Below are positions 1 to 8,639 of a stretch of DNA of 64,000 nucleotides, piece by piece. The stretch's first letter is position 1. The number at the start of each line of letters is the position of its first letter. Source of the DNA: UBA3069 sp050633465 (GTDB lineage: Bacteria; Pseudomonadota; Alphaproteobacteria; Rhodobacterales; Rhodobacteraceae); contig JBOEGO010000010.1 in assembly GCA_050633465.1 (NCBI GenBank), positions 17,204-81,203 of the forward strand, read 5' to 3'. Under the pieces are notes generated by a model, which worked only from the letters and a program-made list of their open reading frames with translations, was not told where the DNA came from and searched no databases. Made by a program: the position numbers and the translations under genes.

Positions 1-379
1 CCAACCCCGCCACGCCCAAACGGGGCAGGCGGTCGCGAAACACGATCCATCCGGCAAAGGCCACCATCAGCGGCATGGTCGAGGCGATGATCGACGCCAG
101 CGATGCTTCGACCCATTGCATGGCAACGAAATTCAGACCCAGATACAGCGCATTCTGGCAAATGCCGAAAATGATGGTCGCCCGCCACTGGGCGCGGGTC
201 AATTTGAAGGTCTGGCCAAGCGCAAGCGCAATCGCCACGCCCAGAATCCCGGACACCAGAAACCGCAGCGACAAGGATGCAAGCGGCGGCGCATAGGCCA
301 CGATCACCCGCGCCGAAGTAAATGCCGAGGACCACATCAGGGCAAAGGCCAGCCCCATCAGAATTGCGCGCAGGTTCAT
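1..379 (-). CDS. EamA/DMT-family permease, 3' end outside the window
   Basis: The reading frame starts with ATG at 379 and runs leftward off the window edge, so about 126 N-terminal residues are visible. The protein opens with MNLRAILMGLAFALMWSSAF and alternates hydrophobic helices with short basic loops; about four membrane segments are visible. A motif like WVEASLASIIASTMPLMVA is typical of the EamA repeat, in which each half has five helices. Such inner-membrane carriers export amino acids or other small metabolites; the substrate cannot be told. It is transcribed on the same strand as HU but a terminator lies between them, so it is probably a separate unit. Family call is firm, function is not. 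Confidence 0.8.
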   Translation of the reverse strand, partial: MNLRAILMGLAFALMWSSAFTSARVIVAYAPPLASLSLRFLVSGILGVAIALALGQTFKLTRAQWRATIIFGICQNALYLGLNFVAMQWVEASLASIIASTMPLMVAFAGWIVFRDRLPRLGVAGL

Positions 380-392
380 TTGTACTCCAACG

Positions 393-422
393 AAAAAGGG
401 CCGCCGTTGCGGGCGACCCTTT
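393..422 (-). terminator. Rho-independent terminator after the HU gene
   Basis: On the minus strand the arms AGGGTCGCC and GGCGGCCCT (one G-U pair) form a stem followed directly by a run of five T. It lies between the HU stop codon and the downstream EamA start, so it should end HU transcription. Nearly the same stem is used at 10443-10471. Confidence 0.8.
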
Positions 423-446
423 AGAAACTTTGCGATGAATGCAAGA

Positions 447-734
447 TCAGCCGTTAACGCTGTCTTTCAAAGCCTTCGCGATGGTCATTTTCACAACCTT
501 GTCGGCTTCTTTTTTCATGGTTTCGCCGGTGGCGGGGTTGCGCACCATGCGCTCGGGGCGCTCGCGGCAATAGATTTTGCCAACGCCGGGCAGGGTCACT
601 GCGCCGCCACCCGATACTTCGCGGGTGATGATTGCAATCACGGCATCCAGTGCGCCGGTTGCAGTTTTCTTATCGCTGCCCATTTCTTCGGCCAGTGCGG
701 CCACTAGTTGGGTTTTGGTCATTGGTTTGGACAT
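447..734 (-). CDS. hup: HU-family nucleoid DNA-binding protein
   Basis: A 95-residue protein of the usual HU length. The N-terminal helices (TKTQLVAALAEEMG) form the dimer body and the DNA-wrapping arm keeps the family signature RNPATGE at residues 65-71, followed by the C-terminal helix ending KALKDSVNG. HU dimers bend and wrap DNA and help replication, recombination and gene control. The ATG at 734 is chosen because a GAGGAGA ribosome site stands five bases before it; a second in-frame ATG is at 722. A 131-base gap separates it from amn upstream, long enough for its own promoter, and a strong terminator follows. The arm has two atypical residues (a Cys near 56 and Met at 63) but the fold signature is intact. 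Confidence 0.95.
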   Translation of the reverse strand: MSKPMTKTQLVAALAEEMGSDKKTATGALDAVIAIITREVSGGGAVTLPGVGKIYCRERPERMVRNPATGETMKKEADKVVKMTIAKALKDSVNG

Positions 735-865
735 ATTTGTCTCCTCGTCTTGCCCGACTATTAGGGCCTCATGGGCGGTGATTTAACTGTATCTTGTGGC
801 TTAACACAACGATTAGTGTCGTAAAACAAGGGGAAAACGCACCTTTTACCTATGTTTACCCAAGG

Positions 866-2350
866 TCAAAGGAAGGCTGTCTCGTCAAAACTGCGCAATT
901 TGCGGCTGTGGAGCCGTTCCAGCGGCATATTGCGGAGATGTTCCATGGCACGAATCCCGATCATCAAATGCCGCGCGACCTGTGTTTTATAGAAATCCGA
1001 CGCCATTCCCGGCAGTTTCAATTCGCCGTGCAGGGGTTTATCGGATACACACAGCAGCGTGCCATAGGGCACCCGAAACCGGAAACCATTGGCGGCGATG
1101 GTCGCGCTTTCCATATCCAGCGCAATGGCGCGCGACTGGCTAAGCCGCTGCACGGGGCCGGTTTGATCGCGCAATTCCCAATTGCGGTTGTCGACGCTGG
1201 CCACGGTGCCGGTGCGCATGATGCGTTTCAGCTCGTATCCGGTCAGCTCGGTCACCTCGGCCACGGCGGTTTCCAGCGAGGTCTGGATTTCGGCCAAAGC
1301 AGGCACCGGCACCCAGACGGGCAGGTCATCATCCAGCACCTTGTCTTCGCGCAGATAGGCATGAGCCAGCACGAAATCACCCAAGGACTGTGAATTGCGC
1401 AGGCCAGCACAATGGCCGACCATCAGCCATGCATGCGGGCGCAGCACCGCAATATGGTCGGTGGCGGTTTTGGCATTCGACGGCCCAACCCCGATGTTGA
1501 CCAGCGTGATCCCCGACCCGTCAGCACGTTTCAAATGATAGGTCGGCATTTGCGGCATCTTAGCGGGGGGGTGCAGCGGTTCGTCATCCCGCGTGATTTC
1601 AACATTTCCGGTGCTGACAAAGGCAGTATAGCCACTGTCGGGATCAGCCAGCATTTTGCGGGCGTAGCCTTCGAATTCGGCGACATAGAACTGGTAGTTG
1701 GTGAACAGCACATGGTTTTGAAAATGTTCGGGGTCGGTCGCGGTGTAATGCGCCAGACGGGCCAGCGAATAATCCACCCGCTGCGCAGTAAAGGGCGCAA
1801 GCGGCCCCGTGCCATCGGGCGGCGTTACATAGGTGCCGTTCACAATGTCATCATGGGTGGTGGTCAGATCGGGCACATCAAACACATCGCGCAGGGTAAA
1901 CTGCGCCGCGCCCTCTTGTGGGACGGACAGCGCTGCGTCATGGGCCACGGCAAAATGCACCGGCATCGGCGTATCCGACAGGCTGATCACAACGGGCGTG
2001 CCATAGTTTTGCAGCAATATCCCGATTTGCTGGCGTAGGTATTGGCGAAACAGATCGGGGCGCGTGATGGTGGCGGCATAGGTGCCCGGCGCGGCAACAT
2101 GGCCGAAACTTAGCCGACTGTCGATCTTGGCAAAGCTGGTCGTGGTGATGCGGACCTCGGGGTAGAAGGCGCGATACCGCTGCTCCGGTGCGCCGTTTTG
2201 CAGGGTTTGGGCAAAATGATCGCACAGGAAACGGGTGGCGGTTTCATACAGCTGCTCCAGCCGCTCCACCGCTTTGACGGGGTCGTCAAATGCCTCTGGC
2301 GCGGGGGTGTCCGGCGTCAGGATCGGCCATTCTGTTGCCTCTGCGTGCAT
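866..2350 (-). CDS. amn: AMP nucleosidase
   Basis: The 494-residue protein is close to the length of E. coli Amn. It combines the N-terminal AMP nucleosidase domain with a C-terminal nucleoside phosphorylase fold: the stretch VGHCAGLRNSQSLGDFVLAH resembles the ribose-binding glycine region, and LDMESATIAANGF carries the conserved Met-Glu that contacts the ribose. The enzyme hydrolyses AMP to adenine and ribose 5-phosphate in the cytoplasm, helping set adenylate levels. It is on the same strand as yaaA, 15 bases downstream of it, so the two may share a transcript. Start at 2350 is the first ATG and fits the family N-terminus. Confidence 0.93.
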   Translation of the reverse strand: MHAEATEWPILTPDTPAPEAFDDPVKAVERLEQLYETATRFLCDHFAQTLQNGAPEQRYRAFYPEVRITTTSFAKIDSRLSFGHVAAPGTYAATITRPDLFRQYLRQQIGILLQNYGTPVVISLSDTPMPVHFAVAHDAALSVPQEGAAQFTLRDVFDVPDLTTTHDDIVNGTYVTPPDGTGPLAPFTAQRVDYSLARLAHYTATDPEHFQNHVLFTNYQFYVAEFEGYARKMLADPDSGYTAFVSTGNVEITRDDEPLHPPAKMPQMPTYHLKRADGSGITLVNIGVGPSNAKTATDHIAVLRPHAWLMVGHCAGLRNSQSLGDFVLAHAYLREDKVLDDDLPVWVPVPALAEIQTSLETAVAEVTELTGYELKRIMRTGTVASVDNRNWELRDQTGPVQRLSQSRAIALDMESATIAANGFRFRVPYGTLLCVSDKPLHGELKLPGMASDFYKTQVARHLMIGIRAMEHLRNMPLERLHSRKLRSFDETAFL

Positions 2351-2365
2351 GGTTATTCCCTTGGA

Positions 2366-3139
2366 TTAGGCCGCTTGCGCCGCATCTGCGGGCCGGATGA
2401 ACAGCAATTGACCGGCGTCGCTTTGATCGGGCTGGAACTGATAACCGCCCGTATCGAAATCGCACAACTGGGCGGGGTCGCTCAGACGGTTCTGGATGAT
2501 AAACCGCGCCATGGCACCACGGGCGCGTTTGGCGAAAAACGATACCACCTTTGGCCCTTGGGGTTTTTCCTCCATGAAGACGGGCGTGATGATGCGCGGT
2601 TTCAACGCGGCCTGATCCACCGCGCCGAAATATTCCTGACTGGCGCAATTGACCAAAATGTCGGTGCCCGCCGCATCGGCGCGTTTGTTCAGCTCTTTGC
2701 TGATGGCGCTGCCCCAGTATTCATACAGGTTCTTGCCCTGCGGGGTTTTCAAACGGCTGCCCATTTCCAGACGGTAGGGTTGGATCGCATCCAACGGGCG
2801 CAGCACACCATAAAGGCCGGACAGGATTTGCAGATGATCCTGTGCAAATGCCATTTCATCGCCGTCAAGCGAGGCAAATTCCAGCCCCTGATAGGTGTCC
2901 CCGGCAAAGGCAAGCGCGGCGGGTTTTTCATCCATCTTGCCATAGTCACGAAAACGATCGGCGTTCAGTTTCGCCAGATTTTCGGAAATATGCATCAGCT
3001 TCATCAGATCACCCACCGACAGATCCCGCGCCACCGTTGCCAGTTTGGCGGCCCTGGGTTTGAACACGGGCGTGGTGGGGGTGATGCCCTGCACCGGGGT
3101 CATGTCCATCTTCTTGGCGGGTGAAACGGTGATCAGCAT
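2366..3139 (-). CDS. yaaA: Peroxide stress protein YaaA (DUF328)
   Basis: A 257-residue protein that begins MLITVSPAKKMD, the hallmark N-terminus of the YaaA/DUF328 family. In E. coli YaaA limits free intracellular iron during hydrogen peroxide stress and thereby lowers Fenton damage; the biochemical activity is thought to be DNA binding with a helix-hairpin-helix-like cavity. The length and the internal motif FAGDTYQGLEF agree with the family. It sits between recQ (30 bases upstream) and amn on the same strand, a possible DNA damage / nucleotide salvage transcription unit. The family assignment is secure; the role here is by homology. Confidence 0.92.
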   Translation of the reverse strand: MLITVSPAKKMDMTPVQGITPTTPVFKPRAAKLATVARDLSVGDLMKLMHISENLAKLNADRFRDYGKMDEKPAALAFAGDTYQGLEFASLDGDEMAFAQDHLQILSGLYGVLRPLDAIQPYRLEMGSRLKTPQGKNLYEYWGSAISKELNKRADAAGTDILVNCASQEYFGAVDQAALKPRIITPVFMEEKPQGPKVVSFFAKRARGAMARFIIQNRLSDPAQLCDFDTGGYQFQPDQSDAGQLLFIRPADAAQAA

Positions 3140-3169
3140 GTTATTCCCTTTGTAATTCAGGCGATGAAC

Positions 3170-5215
3170 CTAGCCCGCATCGGCCAGCACGTCCAGAAAC
3201 GCGGTGCCAAAGCGTTCAACCTCCCGCGCCCCCATGCCGGGCAGGCGTTCCAGATCAGACAGGGTAGACGGGCGGCGTTCTGCAATATGGCGCAGTGTGG
3301 AATGGGCGCAGCTGAGCGGTTTTTGCGTGCCATCCACGCCGCGTTGCAGGGTGTTTTGTATATCCAGCAGGCGGTCAAACAATGCGCCCTGCGGTTTGCC
3401 TGCCATTTTGCGGCGCATCGGATGCATCTGCGCGGCGCCCGAATTGATCACGGTCAGGAATTCGCGCCCGTAGCGTTCCAGCTTTTTCGCACCCACACCG
3501 GAAATGCGCGCCATCTGGTCCAGAGTTTGCGGGCGGGTTTCGGCCATTTCGATCAGGGTTTTATCCGTGAAAATCACATAGGCGGGCACATTGGCGGATT
3601 CGGCCAACCCGCGGCGTTTCGCCTTTAGCGCGGACAGCAGCGGCGCGTCTTCCTCGCCCACCAATGCTTTCACGGCGGGGCGACGATCGGGGCGTTGCAC
3701 GCTGTCCGATCGCAAGGTGATGCCGGATTCACCCTTTAGAATAGGGATTGCGCCATCGGTCATGGTCAGCGCGCCGTGGCGGTCAGGGTTGGGGCGCATC
3801 AGGTCATGGCCCATCATTTGCCGGAAAATCGCCTGCCACTGCGGTTTGGAATATTCGCGCCCCACGCCGAACGTCGGCAGGGCATCATGGCCGCGTTGCT
3901 GCACCTTATCCGTATTGTTCCCCATCAGGATGTCGATCAGATGGCCCGCGCCAAACCATTCCTCGGTGCGCAGGGCCGCCGACAATGCCTTGCGCACGGC
4001 AAGGGTCGCGTCAAAGGTTTCCGCCGGTTTGTCGCACAGGTCGCAGTTGCCGCAGGGTTCGGATGTTTCGCCAAAATAGGTCAGCAGGTTCTGGCGGCGG
4101 CATTTCATTGCCTCGGCCAGACCCAGCAGGGCATTCAGGCGGCCATGATCCGCGATGCGACGTTCGGGCGGGGCCAGCCCTTCGTCGATCTGGGTGCGGC
4201 GCAGGCGAATGTCATCGGTGCCAAACAGGGTCAGGGTTTCGGCGGGCGCACCATCACGGCCTGCGCGGCCGATTTCCTGATAATAGGATTCTATGGATTT
4301 GGGCAGATCGGCGTGGGCGACCCAGCGGATATCGGGTTTATCCACCCCCATGCCAAAGGCCACGGTGGCGACCACGATCAGCCCGTCCTCCTGGCTGAAA
4401 CGGGTTTCGACATGGCGGCGGTCATCCGGGTCCATGCCGCCGTGGTAGTGACAGGCCGAATGCCCGTCGTCGCGCAGCGCCTTGGCCAGTGTTTCGGTTT
4501 TGGCGCGGGTGCCGCAATACACAATGCCCGATTGCCCCTTGCGCGCCGCCGCAAACGACAGGATCTGGCGGCGCGGGCTGTCCTTGGCGGCAAAAGCAAG
4601 GTGGATATTGGGGCGGTCAAACCCGTGTAGAAACACCTGTGGCGCAGCACCATCAAACAGGCGTTTGACAATTTCCTGCTGGGTTTCGGCATCTGCGGTG
4701 GCGGTAAAGGCGGCCAATGGCACGCCAAGCGCACGGCGCAATTCACCAATGCGCAGGTAATCAGGGCGAAAATCATGGCCCCATTGCGACACGCAATGCG
4801 CCTCGTCCACGGCGATCAGGTTGACGTTGATACGCCGCAACATCCCCATGGCAGACCCCGCCGCCAACCGTTCGGGCGCGATATACAGCAGCTTTAACCG
4901 CCCGTCGTCCAAGGCACGCCAGACCGCATCTGTTTCTTCTTCGGTATTGCCGGATGTCAGCGCGCCCGCTTCGACCCCTGCCTCGCGCAGGCCGCGCACC
5001 TGATCGCGCATCAGGGCAATCAGCGGTGAAATCACCACCGTCACACCGTCGCGCATCAGCGCAGGCAATTGAAAACACAGGGATTTACCGCCGCCCGTCG
5101 GCATGATCGCCAGCACGTTTTCACCGCCCGCCACGGCGGTAACGATATCCGCCTGACCGGGGCGGAACGCATCATATCCGAATACGTCCCTAAGAAGCGT
5201 GGCAGCGCCGTCCAT
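3170..5215 (-). CDS. recQ: ATP-dependent DNA helicase RecQ
   Basis: A 681-residue RecQ: Walker A MPTGGGKS (Lys44), DEAH box at residues 137-140 followed by the RecQ aromatic loop CVSQWGHDFRPDY, motif VI QEIGRAGRDG, a four-Cys zinc site (CRRQNLLTYFGE...CGNCDLC) and the RQC winged helix. Two HRDC-type regions follow, one around APLLSALKAKRR and a second at the C-terminus around STLRHIAERRPSTLSDLERL. It unwinds branched DNA 3' to 5' and serves RecF-type recombination and fork repair. The protein is about 70 residues longer than E. coli RecQ because of the second HRDC copy. Start ATG at 5215. Confidence 0.95.
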   Translation of the reverse strand: MDGAATLLRDVFGYDAFRPGQADIVTAVAGGENVLAIMPTGGGKSLCFQLPALMRDGVTVVISPLIALMRDQVRGLREAGVEAGALTSGNTEEETDAVWRALDDGRLKLLYIAPERLAAGSAMGMLRRINVNLIAVDEAHCVSQWGHDFRPDYLRIGELRRALGVPLAAFTATADAETQQEIVKRLFDGAAPQVFLHGFDRPNIHLAFAAKDSPRRQILSFAAARKGQSGIVYCGTRAKTETLAKALRDDGHSACHYHGGMDPDDRRHVETRFSQEDGLIVVATVAFGMGVDKPDIRWVAHADLPKSIESYYQEIGRAGRDGAPAETLTLFGTDDIRLRRTQIDEGLAPPERRIADHGRLNALLGLAEAMKCRRQNLLTYFGETSEPCGNCDLCDKPAETFDATLAVRKALSAALRTEEWFGAGHLIDILMGNNTDKVQQRGHDALPTFGVGREYSKPQWQAIFRQMMGHDLMRPNPDRHGALTMTDGAIPILKGESGITLRSDSVQRPDRRPAVKALVGEEDAPLLSALKAKRRGLAESANVPAYVIFTDKTLIEMAETRPQTLDQMARISGVGAKKLERYGREFLTVINSGAAQMHPMRRKMAGKPQGALFDRLLDIQNTLQRGVDGTQKPLSCAHSTLRHIAERRPSTLSDLERLPGMGAREVERFGTAFLDVLADAG

Positions 5216-5296
5216 GAGATACCTGTAAGATTTTATTCAACTGCTCTTACTGGAATCATTTCACACTAAGATTCGGTGAACAAGGGCGGTTTAGCC

Positions 5297-5584
5297 CTAA
5301 TAAAACATCGCCGCATTGTTCGACAGAATGATGCGCAGCGCGTAAATCCCGATCAGCACGATCAGCGGCGCAAGGTCGATGCCCGACATCGGCGGCAACA
5401 TGCGCCGGATCGGGCCATAAATGGGTTCAACCAGCCGGTTCAAACCATACCAGATTTGCGCAACGAACTGTTGATGCAGGTTCAGCACCTGAAAATTGAT
5501 CAGCCAGCTCATGATGATATGGGCGATGATAAAGAACCAGACGATATCAAGGATCAGCATCAGGATCATAAACAGGGATTGCAT
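5297..5584 (-). CDS. YggT-family membrane protein
   Basis: A 95-residue protein starting MQSLFMILMLILDIVWFF at ATG 5584, preceded by an AGGA-type ribosome site. It has two to three hydrophobic segments and the family motif NRLVEPIYGPIRRMLPP between them. YggT proteins are small inner-membrane proteins linked to osmotic shock tolerance and, in some bacteria, to cell-shape or division factors; the biochemical role is not settled. A longer reading frame extends upstream to 5800 but the added residues are not family-like and overlap the divergent promoter region. It is divergent from the thioesterase gene at 5711. Confidence 0.88.
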   Translation of the reverse strand: MQSLFMILMLILDIVWFFIIAHIIMSWLINFQVLNLHQQFVAQIWYGLNRLVEPIYGPIRRMLPPMSGIDLAPLIVLIGIYALRIILSNNAAMFY

Positions 5585-5710
5585 GGGCGTCCTTTCGATT
5601 GCGCGCTGAATACCTAAGCACGTCACATCAAAAGGGCAAGGGTGCCGCGAGGTAGTTGGTTGACGCGCACCCCCATAGCGGGAATCAAAACAGGACCAAG
5701 GAGAGCCTGC

Positions 5711-6256
5711 ATGTATCCCTTCATCCGTCTGACCAAAGAGTTTATCAAATTCCGCAATGCGCCCGAACTGGACGTGACCCAAGAACATGTGTCGCGCCAC
5801 ATGTGCCTGCCCTGGGATCTGGATTTCATGATGGAGCTGAACAACGGGCGCACCCTGACCCTGTATGATCTGGGGCGGCTGGTTTTAGCAAAACGCATGG
5901 GGCTGCTGCACGCAATCCGTGACAACCGTTGGGGCCTGACCATGGCAGGCGCATCGGTGCGCTATCGCCGACGCATTCGCATGTTCGAGGTGATCACCAT
6001 GCGATCACGCGTCACCTGTTGGGACGCGCGGTTTGTCTATCTGGAACAATCCATGTGGAAGAAAAACGGCGAATGCGCAGGGCATATCGTTTACCGCGTG
6101 GCCGTCACCGACACCGCTGGCATTGTCGACACCGGGCGTTTGTCTCTGGCGCTTGGCACCGCTGTCGAAAGCCCGCCAGTCCCTGACTGGATTGCACATT
6201 GGATCACCGCCGAGGATGCACGCCCATGGCCGCCTATGCCCGAAAAAACCGCCTGA
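5711..6256 (+). CDS. Acyl-CoA thioesterase-like protein (hotdog fold)
   Basis: A 181-residue protein starting MYPFIRLTKEF at ATG 5711 with AGGAGAG as ribosome site. The stretch DLDFMMELNNGRTLTLYDLGR matches the D-x-D-x(3)-x-N-N-G-x(2) pattern of 4HBT/THEM6-like thioesterases, and GLTMAGASVRYRRRIRMFEV fits the second hotdog strand pair. Such enzymes hydrolyse acyl-CoA or aryl-CoA thioesters. In-frame sequence extends upstream to 5642, but that part overlaps the divergent yggT leader and lacks conservation. The substrate is not predictable; the fold is fairly sure. Confidence 0.8.
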   Translation: MYPFIRLTKEFIKFRNAPELDVTQEHVSRHMCLPWDLDFMMELNNGRTLTLYDLGRLVLAKRMGLLHAIRDNRWGLTMAGASVRYRRRIRMFEVITMRSRVTCWDARFVYLEQSMWKKNGECAGHIVYRVAVTDTAGIVDTGRLSLALGTAVESPPVPDWIAHWITAEDARPWPPMPEKTA

Positions 6257-6339
6257 ACTGATGATTACAAGCAAGGATTGTCTTGCTTGTGTCGCACAAC
6301 CCCTGCATTGAATTAACAAAAATTCCGGGGGGATCGGGG

Positions 6340-7719
6340 ATGACCAATATCATAGCAGAGGCGAAAATCGCACTGCCCAATCGCAAACGCATATGGGGAT
6401 GGTTCTTTTTCGATTGGGCCAGCCAGCCCTATAACACCCTGCTACTGACCTTTATTTTTGGCCCCTATGTGGTTGAACTGGTCGGAGACGGGTCAAAGGC
6501 GCAGTCGGTCTGGGGATATGGTGTTGGCGCGGCTGGATTGGTCATTGCGATCCTTGCGCCGATCCTGGGCGCGATGGCGGATATTTCGGGCAAACGTATC
6601 CGCTGGATTTGGCTGTTTTCGGCCATGTATTTTGTCGGCTCTTTCGGGCTGTGGTGGGCCGCGCCGGACAGTTTCAACCTGTATGCCACGCTATTGTTGT
6701 TCGCCATCGGGCTGATCGGCATGGAATTTGCCACGATTTTCACCAATGCCATGCTGCCCGACCTTGCCCCAAAAGAGGAAATCGGCCGCCTGTCCGGCAA
6801 TGGCTGGGCCTTTGGCTATGTCGGCGGGTTGATCGCATTGGTGATCATGCTGACCCTGCTGGCGGACAATGCCAGCACGGGAAAAACCCTGATCGGCATT
6901 GACCCGATATTGGGGCTGGACGCGAGCAACCGCGAAGGCACCCGCGCCGTGGGTCCGTTGACCGCGATCTGGTTTGCGGTGTTCATGGTGCCGTTTTTCC
7001 TGTGGGTGCGTGACCCGAAATCGGCCAAACCGCCCAAGGGCGCGTTGAAATCGGCGCTAAAGGACGTGCGCATCAACCTGCGCAACCTACCGCAAACCCC
7101 GTCGCTGATGGCCTATTTGGCGTCATCTATGTTTTACCGCGATGCGCTGAACGGCATGTATGTTTTTGGCGGCATCTATGCCAGCGGCGTGCTGGGATGG
7201 ACCACGACGAACATCGGCATTTTCGGGATCGTCACGATCATTTCAGGCGCGATATTTGCATGGCTGGGTGGCCATGCCGACCAGAGGTTCGGCCCGAAAC
7301 GGGTGATCCGCTGGTGCATTCTGCTGCTGACATTCGTGGCCATTTCCATTGTATTTATCGCACCTGACAGCGTGATGGGCATTTCGGTGGGCGAAGAATC
7401 CAACCTGCCGGACATCGCGTTTTTCGTGATGGGGGTCTTGATTGGCGCTGCCGGTGGTGTGCTGCAATCGGCCAGTCGCACGATGATGGTGCGTCAGGCC
7501 AACCCGGCACGGATGACGGAATCTTTCGGGCTTTATGCGCTTGCGGGTAAGGCCACATCATTCATTGCGCCCGCGCTGATCGGGCTGGTGACACAGATCA
7601 CCGGCAGCCAACAATTGGGCATTTCCCCGCTGATGTTCCTTTTCCTTCTGGGGTTGGTGCTGTTAACCTGGGTGAAACCCGAAGGAGATTCCGACAAATG
7701 GTCCGCTTTGCCGCACTGA
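6340..7719 (+). CDS. Atg22/UMF1-type major facilitator permease
   Basis: A 459-residue membrane protein with about 12 hydrophobic segments. The opening WGWFFFDWASQPYNTLLLTF is characteristic of the UMF1 (Atg22-like) branch of the major facilitator superfamily, as is MEFATIFTNAMLPDLAP. The yeast member exports amino acids from the vacuole; bacterial substrates are unknown. ATG 6340 (MTNIIAEAK) is preferred over the upstream start at 6283, because a G-rich ribosome site precedes it and the extra 19 residues are not hydrophobic or conserved. Its 3' end overlaps the start of mepA by 22 bases, suggesting translational coupling. Confidence 0.87.
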   Translation: MTNIIAEAKIALPNRKRIWGWFFFDWASQPYNTLLLTFIFGPYVVELVGDGSKAQSVWGYGVGAAGLVIAILAPILGAMADISGKRIRWIWLFSAMYFVGSFGLWWAAPDSFNLYATLLLFAIGLIGMEFATIFTNAMLPDLAPKEEIGRLSGNGWAFGYVGGLIALVIMLTLLADNASTGKTLIGIDPILGLDASNREGTRAVGPLTAIWFAVFMVPFFLWVRDPKSAKPPKGALKSALKDVRINLRNLPQTPSLMAYLASSMFYRDALNGMYVFGGIYASGVLGWTTTNIGIFGIVTIISGAIFAWLGGHADQRFGPKRVIRWCILLLTFVAISIVFIAPDSVMGISVGEESNLPDIAFFVMGVLIGAAGGVLQSASRTMMVRQANPARMTESFGLYALAGKATSFIAPALIGLVTQITGSQQLGISPLMFLFLLGLVLLTWVKPEGDSDKWSALPH

Positions 7720-8639
7720 TTGCCCTTTGCCTTGTTGTTGCCGGTTGCGGTGGATCGAAATCGAAACCGACCAAATCTTCGGGCGGAGCCGAGAGCATTT
7801 CAAGTCAGGCGGAAATTCCCGCCGCGATGAAGGGCGTCCCCGCCAAGCAGTTGTTCGGTAAGGCAGGCGCAGGGTCTAAACAACCCGCCGCCGCCTTTGG
7901 ATCATACGCCAAGGGTTGCGTTGCAGGCGCGGTGCAATTGCCCGAAACCGGCCCGACATGGCAGGCCATGCGCCTGTCGCGCAACCGCAACTGGGGCCAC
8001 CCCGAAACCATTGATATGCTTGTTAAACTTAGCGCCAAGGCCGCACAGCAACCGGGGTGGAGCGGGCTGTATATCGGCGATATCAGCCAGCCCCGTGGCG
8101 GGCCGATGCTGACAGGTCACGCCAGCCACCAGATGGGGCTGGACGCCGATATCTGGATGCTGCCACCGAAACGGTTGAACCTGTCACGCAGCGAGCGCGA
8201 GAATATCTCGTCCATCTCACTACGCCGTTCCAAGGGCGCATTCACCAATGACAGTTGGACGCGCCAACACCACGAGGTGATCAAGGCCGCAGCCAAAGAC
8301 CCGCGCACCGCCCGTATTTTCGTATTTCCCGGCGCCAAGGTGCAAATGTGCAAGGATGAAAAGGGTGATCGCGCATGGCTGCGCAAAATCCGGCCATGGT
8401 ACGGACACCACTATCATTTCCACGTGCGCCTGAAATGTCCAAAGGGCGCAAGGGGTTGCGTCGATCAGAACCCGCCACCCGCAGGTGACGGTTGCGCCGA
8501 TGCACAGCAATGGGTGAACAACATCCTGAACCCGCCGCCCCCGCCCAAAGACCCGCCCAAGGTCAAACCCAAACCGCGCCGCGAATTGACGCTGGCCGAT
8601 CTGCCCGGACAATGCTCCGCCGTTTTGCAGTCGCGCTGA
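7698..8639 (+). CDS. mepA: Penicillin-insensitive murein endopeptidase MepA
   Basis: A 313-residue protein with a lipoprotein signal: hydrophobic stretch ALIALCLVVAG followed by Cys17, so it is probably anchored in the periplasmic face of a membrane. The M74 peptidase zinc motif GHASHQMGLDADIW begins at residue 140 (His141/His144, Asp149/Asp151) and the second motif WYGHHYHFHVRL supplies the distal His ligands. The enzyme cleaves D-Ala-meso-DAP cross-links in peptidoglycan. A Pro/Lys-rich tail (PPPPPKDPPKVKPKPRR) follows the catalytic domain. The start codon lies inside the 3' end of the permease gene; the downstream esterase-like gene also overlaps its end, giving a tight three-gene unit. 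Confidence 0.92.
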   Translation: MVRFAALIALCLVVAGCGGSKSKPTKSSGGAESISSQAEIPAAMKGVPAKQLFGKAGAGSKQPAAAFGSYAKGCVAGAVQLPETGPTWQAMRLSRNRNWGHPETIDMLVKLSAKAAQQPGWSGLYIGDISQPRGGPMLTGHASHQMGLDADIWMLPPKRLNLSRSERENISSISLRRSKGAFTNDSWTRQHHEVIKAAAKDPRTARIFVFPGAKVQMCKDEKGDRAWLRKIRPWYGHHYHFHVRLKCPKGARGCVDQNPPPAGDGCADAQQWVNNILNPPPPPKDPPKVKPKPRRELTLADLPGQCSAVLQSR

